Source: Idiomarina zobellii
Lineage (GTDB): Bacteria; Pseudomonadota; Gammaproteobacteria; Enterobacterales; Alteromonadaceae
Length of the DNA: 64,000 bases
Direction: 5' to 3'
NCBI RefSeq assembly: GCF_900100855.1
Contig: NZ_FNCB01000001.1
Coordinates: forward strand, 1-64,000
Shown here: one piece after another, positions 25,707 to 33,777 of the stretch
Numbering within the stretch: position 1 is the first letter of the stretch
How the letters are laid out: every line of letters starts with the position of its first letter
Translations under genes and position numbers: made by a program
The notes under the pieces: model-generated
Databases searched by the model: none
Told to the model about the DNA's origin: nothing
Seen by the model: only the letters and a program-made list of their open reading frames with translations

Positions 25707-26300
25707 TTAAGCATAAGTTGCCGCAACACTTTTCAGTTCATTAATGAGTTGAGCTTTTGGGTTCACCAAAACATCATCGTTTATTTTAAGCACTACCGCT
25801 TTTAAAACATCGGTATTGCTCGTTAAATGCGCACGCACTCTAATAGTCTTTAGCTCGTCCAAAACCAGACGCCCTTTTAGAGATATGCGCTTTTGGGCTT
25901 TGCCTTCTGCAAGATCGCTGTCCAGATATTTAAGCAAACTGTCAGCCGTTTTTTCATTCTCATAAATTGTGTGAATAAAATACTTAATAAGTGCCGCTGA
26001 AAAGTCTGTACTCGCCCCAAGAGAGCTACTCGCCAAATTCAGTATATCTACCATATGAGCAGGAACTCGACTCTCAATAGGTTTCTTCCTTGCGTCTAAC
26101 TGTTTTTTTATTGCAGGCACCGATTGTTGGGGTATTACCGCAACCCGGTCACACTTGTCACACACACCAACCAAAACATTTTTAACTAGACCATGGCCGT
26201 CACTAAAAGGAACATCACGCAAGCCGAATGTTGCTGTTTCTAGCGACTGGCACGATTCACACATGACTTTCTGAGTGTCACCAACTTTAAAAATTTTCAT
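25707..26300 (-). CDS. Zinc-ribbon protein resembling an MqsA-type antitoxin
   Basis: 197 residues. The N-terminus carries two CxxC knuckles (MCESCQS and GVCDKCDR) with RDVPFSDG between them, like the zinc domain of YgiT/MqsA antitoxins. The C-terminal two thirds is helical and lacks the MqsA XRE helix-turn-helix; the last part resembles a short DNA-binding or dimerisation fold that I cannot name. It lies 9 bases downstream of a 98-residue gene, giving the toxin-then-antitoxin order seen in mqsRA. It also starts directly beside the tRNA-Val fragment. Confidence 0.5.
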   Translation of the reverse strand: MKIFKVGDTQKVMCESCQSLETATFGLRDVPFSDGHGLVKNVLVGVCDKCDRVAVIPQQSVPAIKKQLDARKKPIESRVPAHMVDILNLASSSLGASTDFSAALIKYFIHTIYENEKTADSLLKYLDSDLAEGKAQKRISLKGRLVLDELKTIRVRAHLTSNTDVLKAVVLKINDDVLVNPKAQLINELKSVAATYA

Positions 26301-26309
26301 GTTTCCACC

Positions 26310-26606
26310 TTAATTGTGAACACTAATGAATATGCAGCTAGGTTCGACGAAGTACCACTTGATATACCAACTCTTACCGTCATAAACGGTTTTCACGATG
26401 TGAACATCAATGTCAGCAGAAATGTGGTGTGGGCTGCATTCATACTCATTCCCACGTGCTCTAGCGACGATACTAATTAACTCGTCGATCGATAACTCCT
26501 CGATTAGAAGTAAATTCTTAACATCAATATCACCGCGCGACTCATGCAATATATTTCCGCTCTGCAAACACTCCAGTATTTGCTTTTTTACTCTTTTAAA
26601 CCCCAT
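26310..26606 (-). CDS. 98-residue putative toxin, MqsR-like in size and order
   Basis: A small protein starting MGFKRVKKQILECLQSGNIL and ending in beta-rich sequence (DVHIVKTVYDGKSWYIKWYF...CIFISVHN). Size, the N-terminal helix followed by a strand-rich end, and the position before a zinc-ribbon gene fit a MqsR/RelE-fold RNase toxin, but the sequence similarity is weak. The two genes are almost certainly one operon. Confidence 0.45.
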   Translation of the reverse strand: MGFKRVKKQILECLQSGNILHESRGDIDVKNLLLIEELSIDELISIVARARGNEYECSPHHISADIDVHIVKTVYDGKSWYIKWYFVEPSCIFISVHN

Positions 26607-26866
26607 TCAGCACCCAATGTACGACAATAATCGTACGTTTTAAAGTTTTTATTCAGAACAATTACAAAAGGAGTGAATCAGTTTAACTGTTTAAGGAAAC
26701 TACTAGTGCTGAATACGCAATAACATCAAGCTATGTCAGAGCTCTCTTACCAACCCAGTTTCTATACAACGCTCAATAAATTCAAACACCCGTTTATTTT
26801 TCTTTTACGCATACAAGCCACAGCGTTATGCTAACGGCACATAATAAAGACGTAATAAGGAAGAAT

Positions 26867-27865
26867 ATGACAACTTACAAAGCGATTAATTTGGTTAAGC
26901 GTCCGAATCCGGGTCCAGTCAGTGCGGATATTTTTGAGGTGGTTGAAAAAGAGCTACCAACAGTTAACGACGGTCAGTTTTTAATTAAGCAAACTCACAT
27001 GTCGTTAGACCCGGCCATGTTTGGCTGGATGAGCCCCGATACCGAAAGTTACATTCCGCCGGTGGAGCTAAATACCGTGATGCGCAGCTCCGGCGTTGGC
27101 GAAGTGGTAGAAAGCAAGCATCCGGATTTTGCCAAAGGCGACCGTGTGATGGGTATGATGGGCTGGCAGCAATATGCACTAAGCGACGGACAAGGCATTA
27201 ATAAAGTACAGGCCGACGTGCCTGACGAAATGGTGTTATCCGTTTTTGCCCTACCCGGCTTAACCGCCACACAAGGTTTATTTAACGTCGGCAAGCCCAA
27301 GTCAGGCGAAACTCTGCTGGTTACAGGAGCCGCTGGCTCAGTTGGCTCTATCGTCGGACAATTAGCCAAAGCCGATGGCTTGCGTGTAATTGGCGTGGTT
27401 GGCAGTGACGAAAAAACCGATTGGATAACCAACGAATTAGGTTTTGACGGCGCTATAAACTACAAAACCGACGACTTAGACGCCAAGCTGAAAGAGCTAA
27501 CGCCCGAAGGCATTGACTTGTACTTTGAGAACACCGGCGGCCCTATTCAGCATCATGTAATGCAGCACATGAATGCCCACGGCCGGATTGTGGTCTGCGG
27601 CATGATAGCCGACTACGACAAAGCCGAACCAGCGCCCGGCCCAAGCTGGATTCCTATAATTAAAAAGCGTTTAAGCATTCAGGGCTTCACCATGCCGGAT
27701 CACTTCCACCAAGTGCCTAGCCTGCTGGAAAAACTCACCCCGTATGTCATGAACGGCAAAATTAAATACCGTGCGCACACGCTGGAAGGTCTGGAGTCCG
27801 CTATTGACGGCCTGAACCTGTTCTTTAACGGTGATAATAAAGGTAAGTTGTTGGTTAAGCTGTAG
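26867..27865 (+). CDS. curA: CurA-like NADPH-dependent 2-alkenal/curcumin reductase
   Basis: About 332 residues from the ATG at 26867 (AAGGAAGA upstream); an ATG at 26828 lacks such a site. It is a zinc-independent medium-chain reductase: GAAGSVGSIVGQLAK is the NADPH-binding glycine motif, then VIGVVGSDEK and NYKTDD. Family members reduce activated carbon-carbon double bonds. Its last 18 or so codons plus downstream sequence recur at 28599-28702. Confidence 0.85.
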   Translation: MTTYKAINLVKRPNPGPVSADIFEVVEKELPTVNDGQFLIKQTHMSLDPAMFGWMSPDTESYIPPVELNTVMRSSGVGEVVESKHPDFAKGDRVMGMMGWQQYALSDGQGINKVQADVPDEMVLSVFALPGLTATQGLFNVGKPKSGETLLVTGAAGSVGSIVGQLAKADGLRVIGVVGSDEKTDWITNELGFDGAINYKTDDLDAKLKELTPEGIDLYFENTGGPIQHHVMQHMNAHGRIVVCGMIADYDKAEPAPGPSWIPIIKKRLSIQGFTMPDHFHQVPSLLEKLTPYVMNGKIKYRAHTLEGLESAIDGLNLFFNGDNKGKLLVKL

Positions 27866-27910
27866 CCATTACCAGAGCGAAATGCGCATTCGTTTCAAAT
27901 AATAGTAACG
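27809..27910 (+). repeat. Direct repeat copy A (end of curA)
   Basis: The last part of curA and 45 bases beyond. It matches 28599-28702 in the same orientation with scattered differences, including a stop-to-Trp change in copy B. Confidence 0.8.
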
Positions 27911-27941
27911 GGTGCGCATACTCTCTCGGGAAAGTTAGCGT

Positions 27942-28382
27942 CTAACCCACCCTCTCCCAATGATTATGTATTTCTTGCAGCAATATTTTTTCTTCCGCTT
28001 GTCGGGCTTCAACATCAGCCAATAAGTCTAAAAAGTAGCTAACAGGGTTATTCTTATATCGACTCTCAGCATACAAAGAGCGCAGAGCTGCATCTGTTGT
28101 TCTGGGAATAACCGATTGTCCTTTTTCATATCGTGCAATAGTTTGCTCGCTTACGCCAAACCGTTTCCCAAGTACTTTTTGTGAAAGATTAAGCTCTACT
28201 CTTAAAAACTTGAACTCGCTTTTAGACAGTGACTTTTTATTAGCAGTAATGCTTTCAGCTATCGCTTGGTGTAAGCCGTCAATATCCTCAATGCTTGTGC
28301 ATTCTTCGCCACCGATAATCGCAGCAGTGTAACCATTTTTGAGATAAACATTCGGCAGTCCGCTTTCAGTGTAATGATACAT
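27942..28382 (-). CDS. XRE-family transcriptional regulator
   Basis: About 146 residues from the ATG at 28382 (AGGGGG upstream). The N-terminal part (YHYTESGLPNVYL...GEECTSIEDIDGLHQAI) is the conserved region that precedes an XRE helix-turn-helix (LNLSQKVLGKRFGVSEQTIARYEKG). The family resembles MqsA/HigA-type antitoxin regulators, but no toxin gene adjoins it. A large palindrome 70 bases upstream is a likely autoregulatory operator. It converges on curA and lies between the curA repeats. Confidence 0.7.
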   Translation of the reverse strand: MYHYTESGLPNVYLKNGYTAAIIGGEECTSIEDIDGLHQAIAESITANKKSLSKSEFKFLRVELNLSQKVLGKRFGVSEQTIARYEKGQSVIPRTTDAALRSLYAESRYKNNPVSYFLDLLADVEARQAEEKILLQEIHNHWERVG

Positions 28383-28450
28383 ATAACCCCCTAATGAGCC
28401 CAAACAATAACAAGAACTGACAGTGGTGAGTTATCTTACCTGGCGAAAAC

Positions 28451-28478
28451 TATCAAAATGATAGCTATCATTTTGATA
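28451..28478. promoter_or_regulatory. 28-bp perfect palindrome, probable operator of the XRE regulator
   Basis: The half TATCAAAATGATA is followed by GC and its exact reverse complement. Each half is itself a dyad, TATCA-N3-TGATA, so four TATCA half-sites are present. It sits upstream of the XRE gene. Confidence 0.75.
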
Positions 28479-28598
28479 CCCTCCCTGTGCGTTGTCAAAT
28501 TGTTTCAGAACCAAGAAGAGAAGAATAATTGATGGAGTAGCTTCTGGTTTCAATTTACGACACGTCGCACAGCAAAGTTAGTCCATATCCGAAGTAAA

Positions 28599-28702
28599 AG
28601 GCCTAAACCTGTTCTTTAGTGGCGATAATAAAGGTAAGTTGTTGGTTAAGCTGTGGCTGGCATTAAGGATTCTATATGCATTCGGTTTGAGCAATAGTGA
28701 CA
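28599..28702 (+). repeat. Direct repeat copy B, displaced end of curA
   Basis: It encodes GLNLFFSGDNKGKLLVKLW in the frame of curA, without start or upstream part, then matches the region after the curA stop (ATTCG...AATAGTGAC). It stands just before the parDE genes. Confidence 0.8.
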
Positions 28703-28756
28703 TATGAGCAACATTGGTGTAAATTTGCATCAATATTGCTCACACAGGTAATAATC

Positions 28757-28987
28757 ATGAGTAGACAAAGTATTACGTTAACCGACAAAAACGAAGCTTG
28801 GTTGCGTTACCAAGTAGAAGAAACCGGCGAATACAACACGAAAAGCGAGCTGATTAATGACTTAGTGCGCAGGGCTCGACGCGTTGAGGAAATCAACAAA
28901 AAGCTTGAGGCCTCTGAAAACAGTGGGCTCGTTGAGCAGTCACCTGAAGACATGCTTAAAGAATTCAAGTACCGAATAAAACGATAA
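28757..28987 (+). CDS. parD: ParD-family antitoxin
   Basis: About 76 residues from the ATG at 28757; earlier in-frame starts lack a ribosome-binding site. SRQSITLTDKNEAWLRYQVE and the spaced KSELINDLVRRARRVE are the ribbon-helix-helix and helix of ParD (CC2985 type). The toxin gene follows after 2 bases. Confidence 0.88.
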   Translation: MSRQSITLTDKNEAWLRYQVEETGEYNTKSELINDLVRRARRVEEINKKLEASENSGLVEQSPEDMLKEFKYRIKR

Positions 28988-28989
28988 CC

Positions 28990-29277
28990 TTGAGTTCTTA
29001 CAAGCTTACAGCCAATGCCAAAGAGGATCTTTACCGTATTTATGAGTACGGTGTTACAACTTTTGGTGAACAGCAGGCAGATACTTATTTTGCTAGATTA
29101 ACAGATGCATTCGCGAACATTGCATACAATCCTTTGCTCTACCCTGCTGTTGATCACATCCGACCTGGCTATCGTCGTTGTCCGTGCGGTAGTGACAGTA
29201 TTTATTATCGAATAAAAGCAACGCATGTTGAGATAGTCGCAATAATTAAAGGTCAAAATGTTGAAGTTTGGCTTTAG
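28990..29277 (+). CDS. parE: ParE-family toxin
   Basis: 95 residues, starting at a TTG codon two bases after the parD stop. YKLTANAKEDLYRIYEYG and IYYRIKATHVEIVAII are the ParE/RelE-fold hallmarks. ParE toxins poison DNA gyrase; ParD neutralises them and represses the operon. The unusual start and coupling keep toxin output below antitoxin. Confidence 0.88.
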   Translation: MSSYKLTANAKEDLYRIYEYGVTTFGEQQADTYFARLTDAFANIAYNPLLYPAVDHIRPGYRRCPCGSDSIYYRIKATHVEIVAIIKGQNVEVWL

Positions 29278-29326
29278 GCCGTCCCTGAATCAAAACTTGA
29301 ACAAGATAACGCTTTCAAAAATGCAA

Positions 29327-31030
29327 CTATCCCCACTCCGCCAACTGCTGAATATCTTTTATACGGTCACGCTGCAGAGAAAATGCCTCAAAAACATCGC
29401 TAAAACTTCGGTTATTATGGCTTAGGTTCGGCAGTGCCAAATTAGCTTGCGTAAAGAATTCTCTGTGGCTGTCGCTCCAGCCTTGTTGCCACCAATGCAA
29501 GATGAGTTCGCGCGAGGATATCAGCTTGTCGCTGCTTGGCAGGCGGTCAGATTTATTGGCGTTTACCGCTGTGCGGGTGGGCAGTAAGTTCCATAAGTCG
29601 TTATTGGGCCAGCGGGCAAACGGAAATGCGTGATCAACGGCATAATCGCTGGGTTTTATTTGTTTTCCAGACCAACAGCAAGCAACCTCGTCGTTTGCGA
29701 GTAGTTCATTAACCCGACTGCGAACACGGTTGGTGCTGCGGGTATCGTCTTTCCAATCCAAGGCCTCTAAATAATCGTTGCGGTTAAATTGTTGCCGGTT
29801 GACTTCATAACTGTGCATCAACGCCGCCCACTCATTCATCAGCGCCGGCTCTATCCATACGCTAAAGCGGGTTAACGAATCCCAGATGTGTTTGGGTACA
29901 TAAAAGGTCCCGAGCGAAGCTAAAAAAGGCAGATCCATTGTCAGGCCGCTTGTTGGCTTGTTGGTACGATTCAACTCAACCTCAAACACGGCCGTATTGC
30001 TACCGGGCAAGGTGGTGTAAGTAGCCGGGTTCTTTTTAATGGTGGCGGCGATGTCTTTCAGTGTCTGATAAAGCGGTAACGCCTGCTCGGTGCCGCTGTA
30101 GTACGCGCCAATAGCGTAATCGGCCGCGGTGGTATGTTGCAATAACTCCCAACCCCGTGGCTGCACAAAACCCAATCCCGCCGAGGTGTTGTTGTTTTGG
30201 TGCATGCCGTAATGGTCAATTAAGGGTTTATAGAGCTTTAACCAATACAGCGCCACCAGTCCCATGGGTAGTGCGACGTGATCTTCGGTTTGATCCAACA
30301 CCGCACCGGGATGGCCTTCGGCGATACGCAGCAAACTTCTTAGCAGCGCGATTTTGTAAGTCGAGGTTTTCTTGTCATTAACCACGATGTTGCGCAGCAG
30401 CGGAAAGGCGCCGGTACCGTCATCGGGTAAGGTGAGCAGGACGGTTTGCCAGCTGACATCGCCACGGCCAAGCTCATCAGTTTGTTGTTCGGGCGTCAGT
30501 AACTGATAGGTTAAGCCAAAGCGACTCGCTAATTGCGCCAGTTCGTCGGCGGAAACCTCGTACATAGTGCGCTCGTCGTGGCAGGCGCCGTGACGTAGCG
30601 AAATCACTAACTTGCCGTTAGGTTTTAACAACGAGCTTAACTTACGCAGGCTGCGTTCGCGCTGCGATGACGGAATATGCATCCACACGGCGCTAAGCAG
30701 AATAAGGTCAAATTTGGTTTGTAGTGCAAACACCTGGCTGAGATCGGGCAGGCTGTCGTTAAGCCAATGCACGGGTTTACCCACGGTATAACCTTGCGCG
30801 ACTTCGCGAATGCCCTCAGCAGGTTCTACAGCCACCACATTTAAACCTTTGGCGGCCATAAAGCCGGCATCACGCCCCGAACCGGCACCGACATCCAGCA
30901 CCATGCCCTCTTTTGGTAATTGATCGAGCCAATCTTTATGCACCGACTCAACAGGCACGCTGTTGTAGTTGTCCGCCAGGGTTTCAGCATTCTGCGAATA
31001 ATAGCTGATGTTTTTATTGTGGTATTTCAT
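29327..31030 (-). CDS. SAM methyltransferase fused to HNH endonuclease
   Basis: About 567 residues from the ATG at 31030; a TTG at 31057 is an alternative and neither has a strong ribosome-binding site. The N-terminal class I methyltransferase has VLDVGAGSGRD near 42-52, an acidic VAVEP strand and an LLSAVWMHIP motif. The middle 200 residues are unassigned. The C-terminus has CCWSGKQIKPSDYAVDH, then NNDLWNLLPT and NANKSDRLPS, a complete HNH nuclease of the restriction type. Modification and cutting in one chain, next to a WYL regulator, points to phage defence. It is not a known type IIG layout, where a PD-(D/E)xK nuclease usually leads. Confidence 0.75.
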   Translation of the reverse strand: MKYHNKNISYYSQNAETLADNYNSVPVESVHKDWLDQLPKEGMVLDVGAGSGRDAGFMAAKGLNVVAVEPAEGIREVAQGYTVGKPVHWLNDSLPDLSQVFALQTKFDLILLSAVWMHIPSSQRERSLRKLSSLLKPNGKLVISLRHGACHDERTMYEVSADELAQLASRFGLTYQLLTPEQQTDELGRGDVSWQTVLLTLPDDGTGAFPLLRNIVVNDKKTSTYKIALLRSLLRIAEGHPGAVLDQTEDHVALPMGLVALYWLKLYKPLIDHYGMHQNNNTSAGLGFVQPRGWELLQHTTAADYAIGAYYSGTEQALPLYQTLKDIAATIKKNPATYTTLPGSNTAVFEVELNRTNKPTSGLTMDLPFLASLGTFYVPKHIWDSLTRFSVWIEPALMNEWAALMHSYEVNRQQFNRNDYLEALDWKDDTRSTNRVRSRVNELLANDEVACCWSGKQIKPSDYAVDHAFPFARWPNNDLWNLLPTRTAVNANKSDRLPSSDKLISSRELILHWWQQGWSDSHREFFTQANLALPNLSHNNRSFSDVFEAFSLQRDRIKDIQQLAEWG

Positions 31031-31138
31031 GTTCCATAATGTGCTTGGTTTTTGCAAAGCTGTAAAGGGGACTGAGCCGTTTTAAATCCAACTGAGCCTC
31101 ATAACAGCCCCTATCTTCCAGAACCGGAGCTTTGCATA

Positions 31139-32152
31139 TTAACGCCCGTAGAGTTTTAGAGTATCTCGCAGCTCTTCAACAACACTGTCACGCAATGCTT
31201 TGGGCTCTAATACGTGTATTTGTGCGCCCATAGACTTCACCCACCAGTGCAGTTGCCAGGAGTCGATAACGGTTGCGGTCAGTATATGAGTTTCGCCGTC
31301 GGCCGTTATTTGCTGGTCGTCACTAAGCGGTGTTTCCGTTAAGTGCATGGCTAGGTTGTCGTTAATGCGGGCTTTTAGTTTTAGCGTGTTGCCGTCAGAA
31401 AACTGCAACGCACCCTTCTCTAAATAGCGTTTTAAGGTGAAGTTTTCAGGCGTTTTGGCGTGTTTATCTTCCCGAGGTACGGCCTCACGAATGCGATGCA
31501 AGGCAAACAATAACGGGTCGTCGTAAGGGTCAACACAGGCCACTAAATAGGTGCTGACGCCACGTTGAACTATAGCCAGCGGGTGTAAGGTGTAGTCTTT
31601 TACTGTGTCGGGCTGTGAGCCGGGCTGATAACTCACATCGACACACTGGTTATGCAGCAACGCCAGTTGTACGTTATTTAACACGTCGTCGTTAATTGCC
31701 GGTGCTTGTTGCTGCAATGTTGCCGGAACATAGGCCACTTTGCTTTGCCAGCTGCCCAGCGACGCGCCCTGATGCAACTTGGTGAGTTTGTCTTTCGCCT
31801 GGTTTAATCGCGGCGCAATAGACTTAAGCACGGTATTGGGCACTAGTGGCTTCAAAACTTTCTCAACCATGGTCAGCGACAGCGCTTCAGCGGCTGAAAT
31901 TGCCGGCATATCGGCACCAGCCCCTTCCATCCAGTGCCAGCCGTAGGGTTTACCTTTGTCGTTGCATTCCAGTGCGAATGACTGCGACAGCTGGTCTAAG
32001 TCGCGTTCAACCTGCCGCTTAGACACTTCAAAGCCTTCGTCGTTAAGCTGCTGACAAATGTCTTTGGCTGTTATTCCCGGTGGTCTTGTCGGCAGCAGCT
32101 TCAGTAACTCCCACTGCCGTACCAGTGTTTGACGTGACCCTTGTGAAGACAT
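31139..32152 (-). CDS. WYL-domain transcriptional regulator
   Basis: About 337 residues from the ATG at 32152; the upstream Met at 32170 overlaps the AAAAGGAG ribosome-binding site, so the shorter start is right. The N-terminal winged helix (ITAKDICQQLNDEGFEVSKRQVERDLDQL) is followed by the WYL domain (YTLHPLAIVQRGVSTYLVAC, then FALHRIREA) and a C-terminal extension. WYL repressors such as CapW and BrxR control defence operons. The gene is 109 bases upstream of the methyltransferase-HNH gene on the same strand, so the two probably form one unit. Confidence 0.85.
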   Translation of the reverse strand: MSSQGSRQTLVRQWELLKLLPTRPPGITAKDICQQLNDEGFEVSKRQVERDLDQLSQSFALECNDKGKPYGWHWMEGAGADMPAISAAEALSLTMVEKVLKPLVPNTVLKSIAPRLNQAKDKLTKLHQGASLGSWQSKVAYVPATLQQQAPAINDDVLNNVQLALLHNQCVDVSYQPGSQPDTVKDYTLHPLAIVQRGVSTYLVACVDPYDDPLLFALHRIREAVPREDKHAKTPENFTLKRYLEKGALQFSDGNTLKLKARINDNLAMHLTETPLSDDQQITADGETHILTATVIDSWQLHWWVKSMGAQIHVLEPKALRDSVVEELRDTLKLYGR

Positions 32153-32204
32153 GGCAAGCTCCTTTTGCAATTAACAATAGGTTTTAGCCTACCAGAAAGT
32201 ACGC

Positions 32205-32762
32205 CTATGCAATAATCCAGCTTCCGCCTACACAGCTCACATTAGGTAGCGCTAAATAGTCTTTATAATTGGCTTCATTAATGCCACCGGTTGGACAAAA
32301 GCTGATGCCGGGCAGTGGTGCTGCAATGGACTTTAACAGCTTAACGCCGCCCACCGCTTCGGCTGGAAAGAGTTTAAACTCGCTATAGCCATGCTCTATT
32401 CCAACCATTGCTTCGGACACTGTCGCTACGCCCGGAATTAAAGGAATGCCGCACGTTTTACCTGCTTGCAGCAGTGCGGGGGTTGCACCGGGGCTTATTG
32501 CGAACTGCGCGCCTGCGGCAACAACTTGTTGCAACTGCTCTTCGTTCAACACGGTTCCTGCACCAACTAAGGCTTGTGGCAAGCGGCGGCGCATTTCTTC
32601 TATCGCCTTAATCGCAAGCGGTGTACGCAAGGTTACTTCGAGCACTTCAAAGCCTTGCTCGTATAAATTGGCACCGACTTCCACGGCTCGCTCAACGTCA
32701 TCGACCGTCATTACCGGAATAATGGTAGCGCGTTCAAAAATATCCTTTGCTGTTAGTGACAT
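32205..32762 (-). CDS. eda: KDPG aldolase, C-terminally shortened
   Basis: 185 residues; the family is usually about 205-213. It has the Schiff-base lysine in EFKLFPAEAVGG and the substrate residues Glu42 and Arg46 in EVTLRT. It cleaves 2-keto-3-deoxy-6-phosphogluconate to pyruvate and glyceraldehyde-3-phosphate. Translation ends abruptly at VGGSWIIA, where homologues continue with a loop and final helix of about 25 residues. The stop is 52 bases from the start of the WYL regulator gene, so the defence island probably cut the gene. Activity may persist because the active site is complete. It is one base from glk. Confidence 0.88.
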   Translation of the reverse strand: MSLTAKDIFERATIIPVMTVDDVERAVEVGANLYEQGFEVLEVTLRTPLAIKAIEEMRRRLPQALVGAGTVLNEEQLQQVVAAGAQFAISPGATPALLQAGKTCGIPLIPGVATVSEAMVGIEHGYSEFKLFPAEAVGGVKLLKSIAAPLPGISFCPTGGINEANYKDYLALPNVSCVGGSWIIA

Positions 32763-32763
32763 T

Positions 32764-33777
32764 TTACTTTTCCTTGGTTAACTGACGTTGTTGTAAGCGT
32801 TGTTTCAGATATTGTGCAACGCCACGCATGCCGGCATGTTCAGCGGTAATGACATAACACGGAATGGACTCGGCGAGGTTGCAGAAACGGCCTTTTTGCT
32901 CGAATCGAGAGCGGAATTCAGACGCCGCCATCATCGGTAATAGCTTTGGTACAACACCGCCGCCAATATAAACACCGCCACGCGTATTCAGTGTTAATGC
33001 GAGATTGCCGGCAAAGCTGCCCAAGCTGGCAAAAAATTGTTCAACCGCTTCTGTGGCAATGGCGTCACAACCACTGAGGGCGCGCGCACCTATCGTCTTT
33101 GCTCTTAACGGCGGAACGGCGCGGTCATGATACGCCGCTATGGCCTGATACAGGTTTTCCAGGCCGGGACCCGATAAAACACGCTCGGCGGACACTCGTC
33201 CTTCAAAACGGTGCGCTAAAAACTCGTAAATAACCCGTTCTTTCTCGTTAATTGGCGCCCAGTCTACGTGACCACCCTCGCCCGGCAACGGCATAACATC
33301 GCCGTTTGGCAGGGTAATTAAATGACCAACCCCTAGTCCGGTACCTGCGCCTAATACGGCTTTGGGCGCGTCGTCTTGCTTTTTGCCGCCACCTATTTTC
33401 TTCTGCTCTTTTTTATTGAGCGTGACTAAACTCATGGCAGCTGCGGCAAAGTCATTTAGCACAATAAAACTCTTAAGCCCTAGCGCTCGCTTGGTGCCCT
33501 GTACCGAAAACTGCCAGTGATGATTCGTCATCTGAATGGCGTCTGACTCAGCCGGACAGGCAATAGCGATGGCGACGTGTTCTAACGGCACATCCTGCTG
33601 CTCGCGATACGCAATCATAGCGTCGGTCAGATTCAGGTAGTCCGCACAAGGGAATACCTGAATACGGTCTAACTCGAAAGTGTCTAAATTAATGCGGCCA
33701 AATCGGGCGTTTGTGCCACCGATGTCCGCGACTACCGCGAAACCATCGATAATTGGCGTATGTTCGCTACTCACCAT
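32764..33777 (-). CDS. glk: Glucokinase
   Basis: About 337 residues from the ATG at 33777, which overlaps the edd stop by 11 bases; a much longer upstream frame is a chance extension into edd. It has [31 protein letters not shown] and GEGGHVDW, the ROK-unrelated bacterial glucokinase pattern. It phosphorylates intracellular glucose, matching the MFS glucose transporter nearby and feeding zwf. Confidence 0.88.
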   Translation of the reverse strand: MVSSEHTPIIDGFAVVADIGGTNARFGRINLDTFELDRIQVFPCADYLNLTDAMIAYREQQDVPLEHVAIAIACPAESDAIQMTNHHWQFSVQGTKRALGLKSFIVLNDFAAAAMSLVTLNKKEQKKIGGGKKQDDAPKAVLGAGTGLGVGHLITLPNGDVMPLPGEGGHVDWAPINEKERVIYEFLAHRFEGRVSAERVLSGPGLENLYQAIAAYHDRAVPPLRAKTIGARALSGCDAIATEAVEQFFASLGSFAGNLALTLNTRGGVYIGGGVVPKLLPMMAASEFRSRFEQKGRFCNLAESIPCYVITAEHAGMRGVAQYLKQRLQQRQLTKEK

